Positions 32,788-45,834 are shown, numbered from the stretch's first letter. The stretch is DNA of 64,000 nucleotides from Epiperipatus broadwayi (GCA_028023455.1 JAQFVV010000113.1:1473268-1537267), one strand, 5' to 3'. Made by a program: numbers and translations. Notes: generated by a model from the letters alone, not told the origin.

Positions 32788-33650
32788 ACTTATTAGTTTT
32801 CAAGTAAACCAAAATGTACCCTTATTTTTGATAAAATTTTGATAGCCTATGTTGTTTTAAATTAAAACAAAATTAATAAATCAATTGTTAAATTAAAAAA
32901 AAAAAAATTTTTGATAAATTTCATTTAGAAGTTATATTTCAATTTATTTATTTTTACTTATATTATAACATGGAAAGTGACAAAAGACTCTTAACATTGT
33001 TATACTTTGGTTCAATTTAGTGTATTTTTTTTTGTCAGCAATTTTTTTGGCAAATTGTCATAATAATCAAAAAAATTGGGACCTTCCTGTTACATAATGT
33101 GATGCAGTTAACTATTTCCAAAAGTATGATATTCTGTTCTTCTGGAAAGTTGTATGTTAATGGTACCAATATGATTGCACACCACCAACACTAATAAAGT
33201 GTAAATATTGTATTTATATTTTTTTACATTTTTCTGTTAATAAGTTATTCCACACACAAAAAAAATAAAGTGTAAATACTGTAATTCATTTTTCACAATG
33301 ATTTTTTTTTTTAAAAAATAACAGTAACAAAAGATATGGTGATCATGTGATGTTTGAAGATAAAATATAAATATTAAATATGTTTCCTAGCAGGCTTTTT
33401 ATTGAAACATTTTTTGGGGCCCATGAAACCGTAAATTGATCAAAAATACAAACTTCCATCTCGATTTACTTGAAAACTCACAAGCACTCAATTTGATTTT
33501 TGTTATTTAATTTGCAATAATAAATTTATGTATATATTTTCAAAATGAAAATCCATTAATGCTTTGTAATTTATATATATTTTTAACAAATACAATAATT
33601 TTAGTCAATTTGACAAGTTTACATTGTATTTTATATCAATATGTAATATT
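32788..33650. other. AT-rich spacer with a family 1 scrap
   Basis: AGATATGGTGATCATGTGAT at about 33335-33354 matches the tail of the hammerhead family 1. No other feature is supported. Confidence 0.45.
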
Positions 33651-33656
33651 ATTTAT

Positions 33657-33840
33657 ATATATATAGATAAGTAGGTAGGTAGGTGTGTGGGTGTACAGAT
33701 GGATGGATGGACAGACAGATAGATAGAAAGACAGTCAGATAGATAGAGAAATAGGTAAGTAGTTAGGTAGATAGATAAATAATGTTGGATGGATGGATGA
33801 ATGAGTAGATAGGTGGATATATATAGATAGATATAAAATC
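33657..33840 (+). repeat. degenerate tetranucleotide microsatellite
   Basis: Long run of GATA, GGTA and GGAT-type units (for example GGATGGATGGACAGACAGAT). Open frames here are by-products of the repeat. Confidence 0.9.
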
Positions 33841-34003
33841 TTTTTGGGTCATACAATGTATTAGTTTAATAATAATAATTAAAAAATTGGTAATGTAGAG
33901 ATTTATACTCATGAAATATTGTGGAATGAAACTACTTCTCACACATGGGCTATAAAATAGGCACACATTCTTTCACCAATAGTTTCCTTTTACAATATAT
34001 ATG

Positions 34004-34032
34004 TATGTGTGTGTATGTGTGTGTGTGTGTTG
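34004..34032 (+). repeat. TG microsatellite
   Basis: Interrupted (TG)n run. Confidence 0.85.
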
Positions 34033-34033
34033 T

Positions 34034-34243
34034 AATAGCAATAAAAATAATAAATATAATGCTAATTACTATAACATGCAGTCTTTCAATCTGCAGAAGT
34101 ACTTTTGGTTAATTCCTTAATCTTCTCAACTGCCAATAATGACAGTTGAGGAAGGTTAAGGAATTAACTGAAAGTATTTCTGTGGATTGAAAGACTGTAT
34201 CTAATGGTTAATTAGCATTAAATTTATTATTGCAATAGTTTTT
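34034..34243. repeat. long palindrome
   Basis: Arms pair over about 95 bp around 34140. TTGCAATAATAAAT-type outer ends, CAGTCTTTCAATC, GTACTTTTGGTTAATTCCTT and CAACTG are mirrored. Foldback element of unknown class. Confidence 0.65.
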
Positions 34244-35787
34244 TAATTAAAGGACATTTTATATATATTACTGTAACTAAAAATAATCTCTAAAATTTTT
34301 TAATACTAAATCATAATTGCAAAAGTCAACATATTTAAAAAAAACTTTAGATTAAATTTATCATAAATATTTATTTTTACAATAGTATGAAAAAGAGGGG
34401 ACAATTTTAAAAAAAGATAGTTTTTAATCTATTGGATGAAGTATCATCATTTGAATATTTTTTTTATTTTTTTGAATTTGCAAAGGGGATTGATATGTTT
34501 TCAAAAAACATGCATAGAGGATGGGAATAAAATTAATAGTTAAATAAATTTGTAAAACAAAAGTATTTTTTTAAAAAAATATATATATTAGAAGAAATTA
34601 AATAATTAATAAGCAAATTAATATCAATTTTATAAAAAAAAATTTTTTTATGAGTTACAAAAAAATAACACTAAAAAAAAAAATCAAAAAGAATTCTTAA
34701 AAAAAAAGTTAAAAAATTGAATGAAAAAACATTAAAAAGAAAATTAATAGATTTCTTCCAACTGTATTTTTTTAATAAAATAAAAACTTATTCTATATCA
34801 AATCCTTATATATGAGATAGATTTAATTAAACCCATTAATTTTAAAAAAGTAAGTTATTTTAAAGGTCAAATATCAATTTTACAAATTAAAAAAATAGCA
34901 GTGAAATAATCAAAATAAAAAATATTTTTTCAAAATTAAAAACTTATTATTAATAAAACTTTAAATTTTATTTGAATTTTGCTAAAAGTATCCATCAAAT
35001 AAAAAAATTAATTTCAGAATTATTAAAAATCAACTTTCTAATTAAATAATAATAAAAAATGATAATAAAATGGTTAACAAATAATTTTTTTGTCTAATAT
35101 GATACATAAGTTTTGCAAACTAATTTTTTTAACAGTCAAATATATTCAAATAAAATCTAAATGTAAACATTACATACACATGTAGACATAAATATTTAAT
35201 AATTTTATAAAAAAAAAACTCATAAAAATAAACCTTGTGATAGAAAGTGTATAAAGGCAGAAGTATATTTTTCCCTAGAAGTTTATATTTTTTTAAGAAT
35301 AAAATTTTTGTTTATTCCTTGAGGTATCATTGCTTCTAAAATTTAGATAATACAACTAAAATCTCTTTTGTTAAATAGTTTTTAATCTTAATAAAAAAAA
35401 TTTTTTTTCATTGAAAGCTTTAACTAAGCAGTTTTTAGCTGTTGATATATTACAAATTACATTTCCAACAATTTTAAGTTAATACTTATTGTAATAACAT
35501 TGCAAAATCAGTATCAAAAACATACTTTATAAATAGAAAATGAAAATAAAGAATTTTTTATAAATAATAATAAACATTTAATATTAGAAATGAAGGTGAA
35601 ATAAATTAAAATAAAAATACATTTTGTTAAAATAGATATATACAAATACAGATGTAATATAAAACAATAAAAATAAACATTATAAATGATGAAAAAATAT
35701 TTCAATTAATCTTTTAAAAGAATTAATTGAATTAAGTTATAAAAATGTACAGTTTTAATTTAATAATAAAATGTATATATATATTAA
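34244..35787. other. very A-rich spacer
   Basis: Low-complexity A+T sequence. No feature supported. Confidence 0.5.
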
Positions 35788-35937
35788 TGAAACTTAAATA
35801 TATTCCAAACAACGGTAAACAATTTATAATATAATATAAATAAAAACTCATAAAGAAATATTTTCGATTATATTCATAATCATTATCAACTCAACTTTCA
35901 AAATGGAATCATCAATTACCAACCGGAAACACATGTC

Positions 35938-37400
35938 GATTTAAATATCCCACAATTCATTAATCCTAATATTTGCTGACTGTCTGTTTATTATCGTATT
36001 TTTATACCTACTAATAAAAACTGCCTCTTTAATTTGTCTTTTTTTATTATTTCTCTCTTGGCCTAAAATTTTTATTTTGTTTATATCAAAATCAAATTTA
36101 AAATTACAGTTCCTATCATGATCATAAAAAACAGATTCAGTATATAATTTCACTTCATTAATTACTATCATTACATATCTGTACATTTTTCAAAACTTTT
36201 TTATACAACAATTTATGCTCTTTAATTCTTTTCTCCATATTATATCTAGATTCCCCCACATATGATAAGTTACACCCACAAAAAATTCTATAAATTGCAT
36301 TACTCACATTACTTTTTTTTAACTTATCTTTTGAATTATTAACCATTCTATTTAAATTACCCAATCCATAAAATGAAACATTATATATACTATTATAGAC
36401 TTTTTTCATAAATTTTACTTGATTATTATTATAAAAAGGCAAAGAAATCCACTTCTTACTCTCAATTTCTTCATCATCAACATTTCTATTAATTTTCTTA
36501 CTAAATTGACAAACCACCTGATAAATTTCTTTTATATTATAACCCACACTTAATAATTCAATTACATAATTTTCAATATTTTTCTTTTTATCACATGCAT
36601 ATTTACACAAAATATTATTTCTATGTAAAAAAGACCTAAAACCAGCCATTTTATAATTATGTGGCACTTTAGATAAATATGGAATATACCCTCTCATTTC
36701 AATAGGTTTAATAAACAATTTATAGTCAATCATATTATTGTTTCTTGAAATCATCAAATCTAAATATTTAATACTATTATTATATTCTTTCTCCATAGTC
36801 CATTTAAGTCCCTTTAATTTATTATATTCATCAAAAATTTTATCAATCATTTCTGAAGAAGCACATACGAAAACATCATCCACATATCTTGTATATATCT
36901 TAATATTTCCCATAAATATAAATTTGTTTAAAATCTTTTCTTCATAATAAGACAAAACAAAACTACATAACTGTGCCACCATTGGTAATCTTATTGGCCA
37001 TCCTTTACTCATCTTATAAAATTTACCTTTAAAGGATGCAACCATATTTTGTTCAATAAAATTTAAAGTCTTCATCACAAAACATATTAATTGATTATCA
37101 ACTTTCTTCTCCAATAAAGCATGATGAATTATCATAATTGAATCAACTCTATCAGTAGATCGATACATCTCAGATACATCCAATGACACCAAAACATCAT
37201 CACAGTCCAAACTTACATCTTTAATTTTTTCAACAAAATCAAATGATGACATTATAGAATATTTTCCAAATCCAAGTAAATCCTGTAAAATTTTAGCTAT
37301 ATATTTACTAGTCTTATACATAAAAGACCCTCCAAAATCCAAAATTATTCTAAGTGGATAACCTTTCTTATGTAATTTTACATTAGCATATACATGTTTT
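35938..37400 (-). pseudogene. PLE reverse transcriptase plus GIY-YIG nuclease
   Basis: Open frame 37342-36158, extendable in frame upstream through KLHKKGYPLRIIL, then DFGGSFMYKTSKYIA. RT motif A is VLVSLDVSEMY. Motif B is altered (KGWPIRLPMVAQL for a QGxPMGSPLS-type block). Motif C is RYVDDVFVCAS (about 36862-36890) with both Asp present. The connection to the nuclease follows the standard ...GYIPYLSKVPHNYKMAGFRSF order. The nuclease has IYRIFCGCNLSYVGES with Arg in RYNMEKRIKEH. A frameshift near 36170 moves the C-terminal part (NNKKRQIKEAVFISRYK, IRINELWDI) to another frame. The RT box is intact but motif B and the frameshift suggest it is inactive. Confidence 0.85.
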
Positions 37401-37735
37401 TTATGATTATGATAGGAATTGTAATTTTAAATTTGATATAAACAAAATAAAAATTTTAGGCCAAGAGAGAGATAATGAAAAAAGAAAAATTAAAGAGGCA
37501 GTTTTTATTAGTAGGTATAAAAATATGATAATAAACAGACAGTCAGCAAATATTAGGATTAATGAATTGTGGGATATTTACATCAACATGTGTTTCCAGT
37601 TGGTAATAGATGATTCCACTTTGAAAGTTGAGTTGATAATGATTATGAATATAATCGAAAATATTTCTTTATGAGTTTTTATTTATATTATATTATAAAT
37701 TGTTTACCTTTGTTTGGAATATATTTAAGTTTTGT
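37396..37735 (+). repeat. inverted copy of the PLE 3' end
   Basis: Encodes the nuclease tail again on the plus strand (KIKILGQERDN, KIKEAVFISRYKN, NIRINELWDI) plus the 3' untranslated end. The joint lies at about 37396 within CATGTTTTTTATG. Confidence 0.8.
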
Positions 37736-37789
37736 TATTGTATTATTAATATTAGCAGACATTTTATTTTGTTTTATATATATATAAAT

Positions 37790-38650
37790 CAGTCAACATG
37801 TAGACAATCCCAATATCAACAACAATCAACAACTTTCAAACTGTTGTCAAGGCAACCTCCTTATAACAATAAAGGTGGAATCCACATTTATTTAAGGTCT
37901 ACTATACTTATACAGACACTAAATATTGCAACTTGACTACAGAGATTGAAATTATTGATACAAAAAGGTTTAAATAAATCATCTTAAATAGATAAACGTA
38001 AACTGTTCTGAATGCAAACTAATAAATAGTCAATTGTAACATTACAAACTGCAATTATAAATTTCAAATTGCAACCAAAGTATTACTTTAAATAATAAAT
38101 GAACTAATGCTCAAGTTGCATTCTTTAGTACCTATATAAATATATTAGATCATTAATAAAAGTGGGATTTCATCTTTATTGTTAAAAGGAGGTTGCCTGG
38201 ACAACAATTTGAAAATTATTGATTGTTATTGATATTGGGATTGTCTAAGTGTTGACTGGTTTTTTAATGACTACTTACAAACCCATTTAGCCTTGAGAAT
38301 TATTACACTTATTATTTAAGTAATACATTAGGTCAATTTGAAATCTATAATTGCAGTTTGTAATGTTATAATTTACTATTTATTAGTGTACATTCAGAAT
38401 AGATTATATTTACCTGTTTAAAGACATTTATTTAAACTTCTTTGTATCAATAATTTGAATCTCTGTGGTCAAGTTGCAATCTTTAGTGTCTATATAAGTA
38501 TATTAGTCCATTAATAAAGGTGGGATTCCGCTTTTATTGTTAACAGGAGGTTGCCTTGACAACAGTTTGAAAATTGTTATTGATATTGGGATTGTCTAAA
38601 TGTTGACTCGTTTTTAATGATTACTTACAAGCCATTTAGTCTTGAGTAAT
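37790..38650. repeat. foldback with one inverted and two tandem units
   Basis: A minus-oriented unit (about 37790-38080) faces two plus-oriented units (about 38085-38325 and 38330-38650). TCAAGTTGCA recurs at 38111 and 38469, giving a 358-nt period for the tandem units. Shared blocks are GATATTGGGATTGTCTA, GGAGGTTGCC and TTACTTACAA. No ribozyme core or coding frame found. The layout (direct tandem plus inverted unit) resembles the hammerhead family and PLE ends. Confidence 0.65.
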
Positions 38651-40000
38651 ATTACACTTATATATATATATATATAATTTATTAATTCAGATATAGTTGT
38701 CTATAATATTGTTTATATATATAAGAATTGCTTAAAATGAAGTATTAAATATTGTTTTAAACAAAATTTTCATCAATAAATTTGAAAAAATATTAAAAAT
38801 AAAAATAATAAACCAATAAGCTGGTTATTTATTAATATTTAATAAAATTAAAAAACAAAAATATAGAAAATTTAAATATGATAATTGGAAAAATAAAATT
38901 TACTGCAGAATGTGTATTAAATAATAAAATTAATTTCTTGAATATTTCAATGAAAAATAAAATCAATAAAAGTATTACAAAATTAAAAATAGGAATATAT
39001 ATAAAATATACTGAAAGAAATATAACAGTTTGGAATTCACATATAAATGATATATAATAGATTAATAATCTTAGCGCTAAAATAAACAGACCAATTAATT
39101 ATAGTTCTAATAAAAAATATTTATTTTTAAAAAATTATTAAAATTATACAATAATACAAACACAATAATGTAGAATTACGTCTATTAAAGATTATGTAAT
39201 GAAAATTAAAAAATATGTATAAAATAATAAGTTACGCTAAAAAGAAATCAAAATAGAAGATAAATACAAAAATAATAATTATATAGGATTCATTAAAACA
39301 TGTCTAATAAAATAATGGAGCTATAGTCAAAACAAATAATAAAACAAATATCAAAAGATAGATGTTAAACTTGTTGATAAAAATATAATAAAAAATTTAA
39401 TTAATAATTATAAGTGAACAAATAAATAATAATATTAAAAATCATATAAATAGGATTTATTAATTAAAATGTACAAAAATAATGAAATTTAAGAGATATA
39501 TAGAAACACAACTTTTATAATAAAAAAATCATATACATATATATAATTTTGAAAAAATTAATTTTCATACAAAAGGAATAATTATATTTTTAAGGATAAT
39601 AGTATCAGAAAGAATAATACATTTTATTAAAAATAAAAAATAAGGAAAAAATCAAAATAGCAAAAACAATTAAGAAGATTAATAAAAATTTAAATACAGA
39701 ACATGAATTAAATTTTTTTTTATAATAGATTAATACTTTATAATATCAAAATTGGAAAGGATTAAAAATCCTTATGCTGCTCTTCCATATAATAATAATT
39801 CTTTACAACAGCTATATAATCAAATAATAATTTTATACATAAAAAACTTTTTTCAGCACCTGCTTTGATGCTCTTTTCAAATGTTACAAATCTATTTAAC
39901 ATTAATGAATCACTTGATACAAAACCATCCAGTGTCCAATAAAGAAATTAAAACAAACAATAATAATATAAATAATTAAAACAAATCAAAACCCTCATAC
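38651..40000. other. very A-rich spacer
   Basis: Low-complexity sequence with a strong A bias on the plus strand. No feature supported. Confidence 0.5.
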
Positions 40001-40152
40001 ATAAATTGAATAATTACAAAACAATTGACTATATCATAACAACATGTTAAACAATATTACATGCATTTTTATGCAATAAGATGATATATATAATTGTATA
40101 AAAATGCATGTAATATTGTGATATAGTCAATTGTTTTGTAATTATTCAATTT
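40001..40152. repeat. palindrome
   Basis: TAAATTGAATAATTACAAAA, CAATTGACTATATCA and AATATTACATGCATTTTTAT are mirrored around about 40085. Arms of about 65 bp. Confidence 0.75.
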
Positions 40153-42453
40153 ACCAGTGTTTGAGAAAATGCTATATTTCCATGGGCACTGAAAGATATA
40201 TTTTAGTATTGAAAAGTATAATTATTATTACTTTTACTTGCCATTTAAATTGTATATATATATTAGTTAGTATGTTAGCCTTTGAAACTTATGAGCTTAA
40301 ATTTAAATCCAGAATATAGCTGAACATTTTTAAGGTAACCAAAAACTTTTAATTAAAGTCAAGAATTTTTGTAGCCAACATGGTTAAATATCCATTGATT
40401 AATAAATGAGTACCTACAAATTCTTAGCCAGAGTATAAAATTGTAAATTCAATAAATCCCCATTAATTGTTTATTGATTAACTTGATAAATAGCATTTAA
40501 TATTTCAACATTTGTGAAGACATACTTATTAATGCATGTTTAACTTGTCAAATGAAATTAATTGTTATAATTAATGCCTTATTTTCCATTTACATAGAAT
40601 TAACAAATTTACATTTCATATTGAAATGATAGCACAGCTTCTCCAATAACAATGAACTGGGTTTGAATCTATGACAAGTATAACTTCAAACTTTTTTATT
40701 CTAATGAAACTTACAATTTTTCTTTCAGATCAATACTTGAATTCAATTAACCAACTTTTCAACAATGGTTAGTAAGTGGGTATCTAGCTATTTTAATTGA
40801 GTAAAACAAGAACGGAAAAACAATCAAGCCCTCATTACCTACGAATTAGCAAACCTGGTAACATTTTCTTCATTATTTCTTTATGAGTGATTGTTGGAAA
40901 GGCATTTGCCTGCAGAAGGAAATGCTACCAGAAAAAGCTTTATTTTTTATATAATTAATTTTAATTCAGTTTTATTTTGCTGGTATGAATTTATTTACTG
41001 TTTTTATTTATATAAAGCAAAAATATCTTTGACATTCCAACCTTATTTGCCAACTAATCAGGTTTTACTTTATTAGTACGATTTTTTGTTTTGTTTTGAT
41101 CTTCTATTAAATGAAACGAATAAATCATTATATAAAAATAGTAATTTTCCACAAAACATTTTAAAGCAATAGCTTATAATTCTAAAGAATGGAATAATGA
41201 AAATGACTTTAAAAACGGTTAATGATTCATTACATCTGTTTTTTTAAAAATATATATATTATCTAACTCATTACCGCCATTCTCTAATACATATAATTCT
41301 TCTTATCCTACAGGGCTCTGATAACGAAATTCATTTCACATGAAAACATTTATTTTGCTTCATTCTCACAATTTAAGACAAACATTTCTTTGATCTTGGT
41401 CAGTTAATTAGTTTTGTTATTTTACAAACAGTTAATGTAATTTTTTTTGAACAATAAAAAAAAAGGAAAACTAATTAATTACATCCTATTCACATCTGGC
41501 AATCCACTTTTTATATTTCCTAAAATGTTTTTATTCTACTTTTCTTTATTTGAACTAGTTCCTAATTAACATAGAACTAGTATAAAATAAAATTATTGTG
41601 ATTGAAGATTTTTGTAAAATTTAAACAAAAATTAAATTTGGCATAGAAATTGTTAATTTTATAACCTTTATAAATTTAATACCAGACATAAAAATGCACT
41701 CAAAATCATTGTAAATAAAAATTGAGTAATAAATGTTGATGTGTTCATGCGTAGGTTTATCATTTGGTAAATTAATTGCTCATTACATATGCAAAATATT
41801 TTCAAATTCAAATAGACAGTTATTAATCCAAAATTTCTGATTCTGGAATTGTTTTTTTTTTTAATTTCTCGATTTTTCAGATTTTTCCCCTCCTTATTAT
41901 AAACTTTAACCTTACTCAAAATTAAAATAAACATTATTTTATTTTTTATTGTTGTATATATTGAAATACTTTTTAAAATCTATATATATATTATTAATAA
42001 CAATATAACACTTTAAAATATAGAATATGTTTATATGTATAACAGCTCAAAATATTTATACAACACAAATTAAAACAATAAATTGTAATTTTGTTTGTAG
42101 TGGTAGTTTAGTATTATAGTTTAACATATTTTTCTCTGCCACAGCTATTTGTTCCCACAATCTTTGATTGTTATATTTAATAAAGTAAAAGAATCATAAT
42201 TATAGTGAAATAACTTTAGTTAGAATGAAGGATTTTTTTCACAACATACAATAAATTGATTGTTGATTAATTTTAATAGATTTATCATTAAATAATAATT
42301 TTTCACGTATAAATAAAAATAGACATATAGATAGCATATAATAATAAAATCATCTTGGTATCAAAAATTATTATTACAAAAATAGTAAATAAACAATGCA
42401 TTGAAAGAGTTTAAATATTTCAAACATTTTAAAGTTAAACCAATATTTATATA
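40153..42453. other. AT-rich spacer
   Basis: No gene recognised. ATGAACTGGGTTTGAATCTA at about 40650 resembles a tRNA B box, perhaps from an old SINE. Confidence 0.4.
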
Positions 42454-42560
42454 TTAGACCTGCTGTGACATTTTACATATGTATCACTCTGCCAATAACT
42501 TTCTAACTTTGTAATCCTGTCAAATAGGATATACATGAAAACTTCTGACAAATTTAACCC
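42454..42560 (+). repeat. fragment related to the 45.5-kb foldback
   Basis: ATTAGACCTGCTGTGACATT, ACATATGTAT, CTGCCAATAACTTTCTAAC and TGTAATCCTGTCAAA run parallel to the left part of the element at 45467. Confidence 0.45.
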
Positions 42561-43500
42561 TTTCATATGGCACTAATTTTCTGACAGCTTTCTTTGTTCT
42601 CACTAGATTTAAGCTTTCAACTTTCATTTTGTTATTAAACTTTTATGATTTATCAGAATATAATAAATTTGACTTCATTCAATAGATATTTTTGTTTAGA
42701 AATTAAATAAATTTTTAAAAATCACATTTGATTTTTAGAATTATTTAAAAATATATATTTATTCAAAACAAAATACTGTCATATCATCAAATTTCAGGTA
42801 GATGTTTCAATTTATAAAGCAAACAAAACCTTCAGTGCTTCCATTTGATTTAAAAATCTGAACAAATTTTTTTACTAACTACTAAATCTATCAATTTATG
42901 CCTTAAAAGTTTACAATTTTTTCGTAATTTTTATGATATCACTAAATAGAATACCAATCAGGTGAATGATCTCATTTTGTAGACAACTGTGTTGCCCACT
43001 ACCGTAATCTCTATAGTAACAGTATTTAATAGAAAATATTCTTTTATACTTAAAAATAAATCATTTTAAAAAATGAATATGTAATAACATTTATTTTTCA
43101 TTTTTAATAATTATAACATAATTACAATACCAATACAATCATAAACTTTCCAAAAAATGAAGTTTTTAACCCATCGTAATAGTGAAATATATAAGGATTA
43201 TCCATCATCGGTGGAGCTTGAGATCCTTTGTCGGACTGCCTAGTTGATTTTACCAACACTTCTTGATTTTTTTTTTATATTTAAAATGTTAGAAAATAAA
43301 TATACATAAATTTTAAAGGCAAAAAAAAAAGCTTTGCAAAATTTTCAGCAGAGGGTGAAAAATGCAAATTTAAATTTTAAGAAACTGAAATGCAGCTCCA
43401 ATACCTTGAAATATGAACAGGTTATTAAATGATAAATGTATAATTATCAAATTTTGATCATTATCTGCTTATTATACATAATCATTTATTGTCCAGATTT
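42561..43500. other. AT-rich spacer
   Basis: Nothing supported. Confidence 0.45.
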
Positions 43501-44235
43501 TCTTAGCAGCCTTAACAAAGTATCATTAGATGCAACTTGATTTTCAGAAAAAGAACACTGGATTCATGGACAATTTTTAAGAAAAATTTACATGGCTCAA
43601 AAGCAGGGACTGTTTGTTGGCACCCAATGCATTACACTTGGACACATGGAGTCAAATTACCACTGATGATAATGAAACCTGCATGCAAATGACTACAAAC
43701 AGTTTAGGAATAATAGACCAAACACCAGTCCATGATGGTTAAAGAGAGAGAATGGGCACTAAAGGAGATGGCACATTTAAACTACATACAATGTAGCAAG
43801 AAATATTTCCTTAGTTCACCTGAATAGACATAAAACTGCATGAAAGATGGAGAAGAGTTTACTGCACACAAGCTAAAAACATTAACCAGTAAGAAATTAA
43901 AGTTACTATGCAATAAATATTGCCTCAACCAAGGAGATTGCCAGGCAGTTAAAGCTGATGGAGTTTAAAAAAATTCTAAATTAATCAACAATGAGGCCTG
44001 ACCTCTAAAACTGTCTTCGGATATTAACAATATAGACCTTTGGATGAGCATCGATTACAATTGTACTGGATACACCAAGCAGGAAGAATGACATGACGTG
44101 GCCTTGGAAATTCTTTAGTATGAGTTGTTAGTAATTCATGTATATGTTTTTTTGTAATCATCTTGAATAAAGATAAATTTTCCTTTTTAAAAAAAATTGT
44201 TCAAATAGATTAGTAATTAAAAAAATTAAGCGGAA
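43500..44235 (+). other. probable decayed 5' part of the Merlin element
   Basis: Less A+T-rich than its surroundings and directly upstream of the DDE remnant, but no motif could be read. Confidence 0.3.
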
Positions 44236-44640
44236 TGACTTCTTCTGGAAAGTGGTTGTTTGGGGATTTCTGTGAGGAGATCAATGACTGTTTCATCATG
44301 ACAATTGAGGATAGAACCATGATAACTCTGATGAAAGTGATCAAACAAAATGTGGAAGAGGGCTCAACAATTTATTCAGATTACTGAAAAGCATATAAAA
44401 CTGAGGAATTATGATCTGACAGATACAAACATTTTTATTTCAATTATAGATACAACTTTGTTAATCCAGAAACTGGTGTTCACACTCAAAACATAGAAAG
44501 ACATTGGGATGCAGTGAATGGCATAATAAACAACACCAAATAACAGCATTCCAGCACCTCAATTCATATTTGTGGAATTTATATGGCAGTATACAAAGAA
44601 GATGATGCTTTCCTTTGCATTCTGGGTGATATAAAAAATA
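44236..44640 (+). pseudogene. Merlin / ISXO2-like DDE transposase remnant
   Basis: The plus-strand frame reads SGKWLFGDFCEEINDCFIMT, IEDRTMITLMKVIKQNVEEG, STIYSDY, then a stop and KAYKTEEL. Further on it reads NFVNPETGVHTQNIERHWDAV. This is the ISXO2-like transposase layout: FGG..E, PDRSAETL, GTTI.SD.WKAY and FV.P.TGAHTQNIE.HW. The second catalytic Asp (SD) and the terminal Glu (NIE) are in place. The first Asp and zinc-binding N-terminus were not found in the damaged 43.5-44.2 kb stretch. The protein would cut and paste the transposon. No terminal inverted repeats were identified. Confidence 0.75.
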
Positions 44641-44664
44641 ATCAATCCACCACAATGATTTCAT

Positions 44665-45450
44665 TTTAATAACAGTTTATTCTTTTTTTCCTGTTTTGAT
44701 AAAAGTTTACTAATTTATTTTTAATAAAATAAATTTAGTTTGACAGATTTATCAATCAAGATCCCCATGCAAGCATTATATCCCATAAACACATGCTTTA
44801 ACATCTCTATTTTGAAATTCCTGCCACAGACATAGGTCTTCTTTTTTGATCTGTCCATTTTATAATTTTCTGCCATAATTAATAAACATAGTATTTTTTC
44901 CCCATTTTCTTTGCTTTATTTTTCATTTCATAGTTAATATCCTTATTATTTGGGATATGTAAGTATCATGATTAAAATTTGGCAATTACTGCCTACTACC
45001 AAGGAGGATGCAGTTTTAATGAAGTAGTAATGTTTAATAATCTTCGTCAGATAGATACATTATTATTTTATCATGACAATTCTCGTCATATATATATACA
45101 GTAAGAATGGTATGATTTTAAGTGAGTGAATAGATAATAGAAGTAGATTTTTTTTTTTTCATTTTGCTTATGTAGTATTTTTTTAAAAATTTTACATTAG
45201 TGTCCATTTTATAAATTCCTGCCATAATTAATATACATAGTATTTTTTAATTTTAAGTAAATTGCTGCCCATGTTTGTAATGGCAGAGTGCCATATTTTT
45301 TTTCAGTAGGATGGAAGAATGCCATATTAAAAACTCACAACTACTCGTTTGATTTAGTATGGTAATGTGTTTAGTGTTATTACTTTTGTGTAGAAATTTA
45401 TATGTTTTGTATTGTTAAATATGTTCTTTTTCAGGTTTATGTATTTGTCT
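44665..45450. other. AT-rich spacer
   Basis: TTTTATAAATTCCTGCCATAATTAATA occurs near 45209 and similarly at 44859, suggesting a small duplication. No gene is supported. Confidence 0.4.
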
Positions 45451-45466
45451 GAAGCATTAGTATTAT

Positions 45467-45689
45467 GAATTAGAGCTGCTGTTACATTTCACATACATAT
45501 TAGAATGCTGATAATTTTCTAACCTTGCAAAAGTGTCATCAAAGTAATGTGTACATGGTGTCCATTTTTAAAAAAAATATCACTTGGGTTTGTCATCAGT
45601 TTTTGTGTATGCATTGTTTGATGAGATCACAAGATTTGAACGTTATTAATGGGCTGATATGTATGTGAAATGTCACAGAAGTTCTAATA
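45467..45689. mobile_element. short inverted-end element, 12-bp target duplication
   Basis: Ends ATTAGAGCTGCTGTTACATT and the inverse (AATGTCACAGAAGTTCTAAT) pair over about 36 bp. CATTAGTATTAT (45455-45466) and CATTAGTACTAT (45690-45701) flank it with one difference. Its interior has TTGATGAGATC-ACAA-GATT-TGAACGTT, a distant echo of a hammerhead, too degraded to call. No coding content. Confidence 0.6.
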
Positions 45690-45834
45690 CATTAGTACTA
45701 TTAACCCATTAAATACTGTAGACTTTTATCCACTAGTTGATTAAAAAGGAACATGTGTTACAAGTGTTATTTATTTATAAAAAAATATTTATATAACTAA
45801 TTATTTATTTATCTAGCACTCTGTTTTTTTATTT

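Larger units (their letters stand above)
35788..37740 (-). mobile_element. Penelope-like element with inverted 3' ends
   Basis: A minus-strand PLE body (37395 down to 35788) is joined head to head to a plus-strand copy of its own last 340 bp (37396-37735). The two 3' segments match very closely, down to AAACTTAAATATATTCC at the outermost left and its inverse at the right. PLEs are known for such inverted terminal segments. The body begins inside the RT, so the element is 5'-truncated. I found no target duplication. Confidence 0.8.

Noticed and set aside
33653-33966. Two overlapping open frames on the minus strand
   Set aside because: They are translations of a tetranucleotide microsatellite and have no gene-like features.
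43668-43690. CTGATGATAATGAAAC, hammerhead-like
   Set aside because: Only four bases separate the two core boxes, too short for a stem II hairpin.
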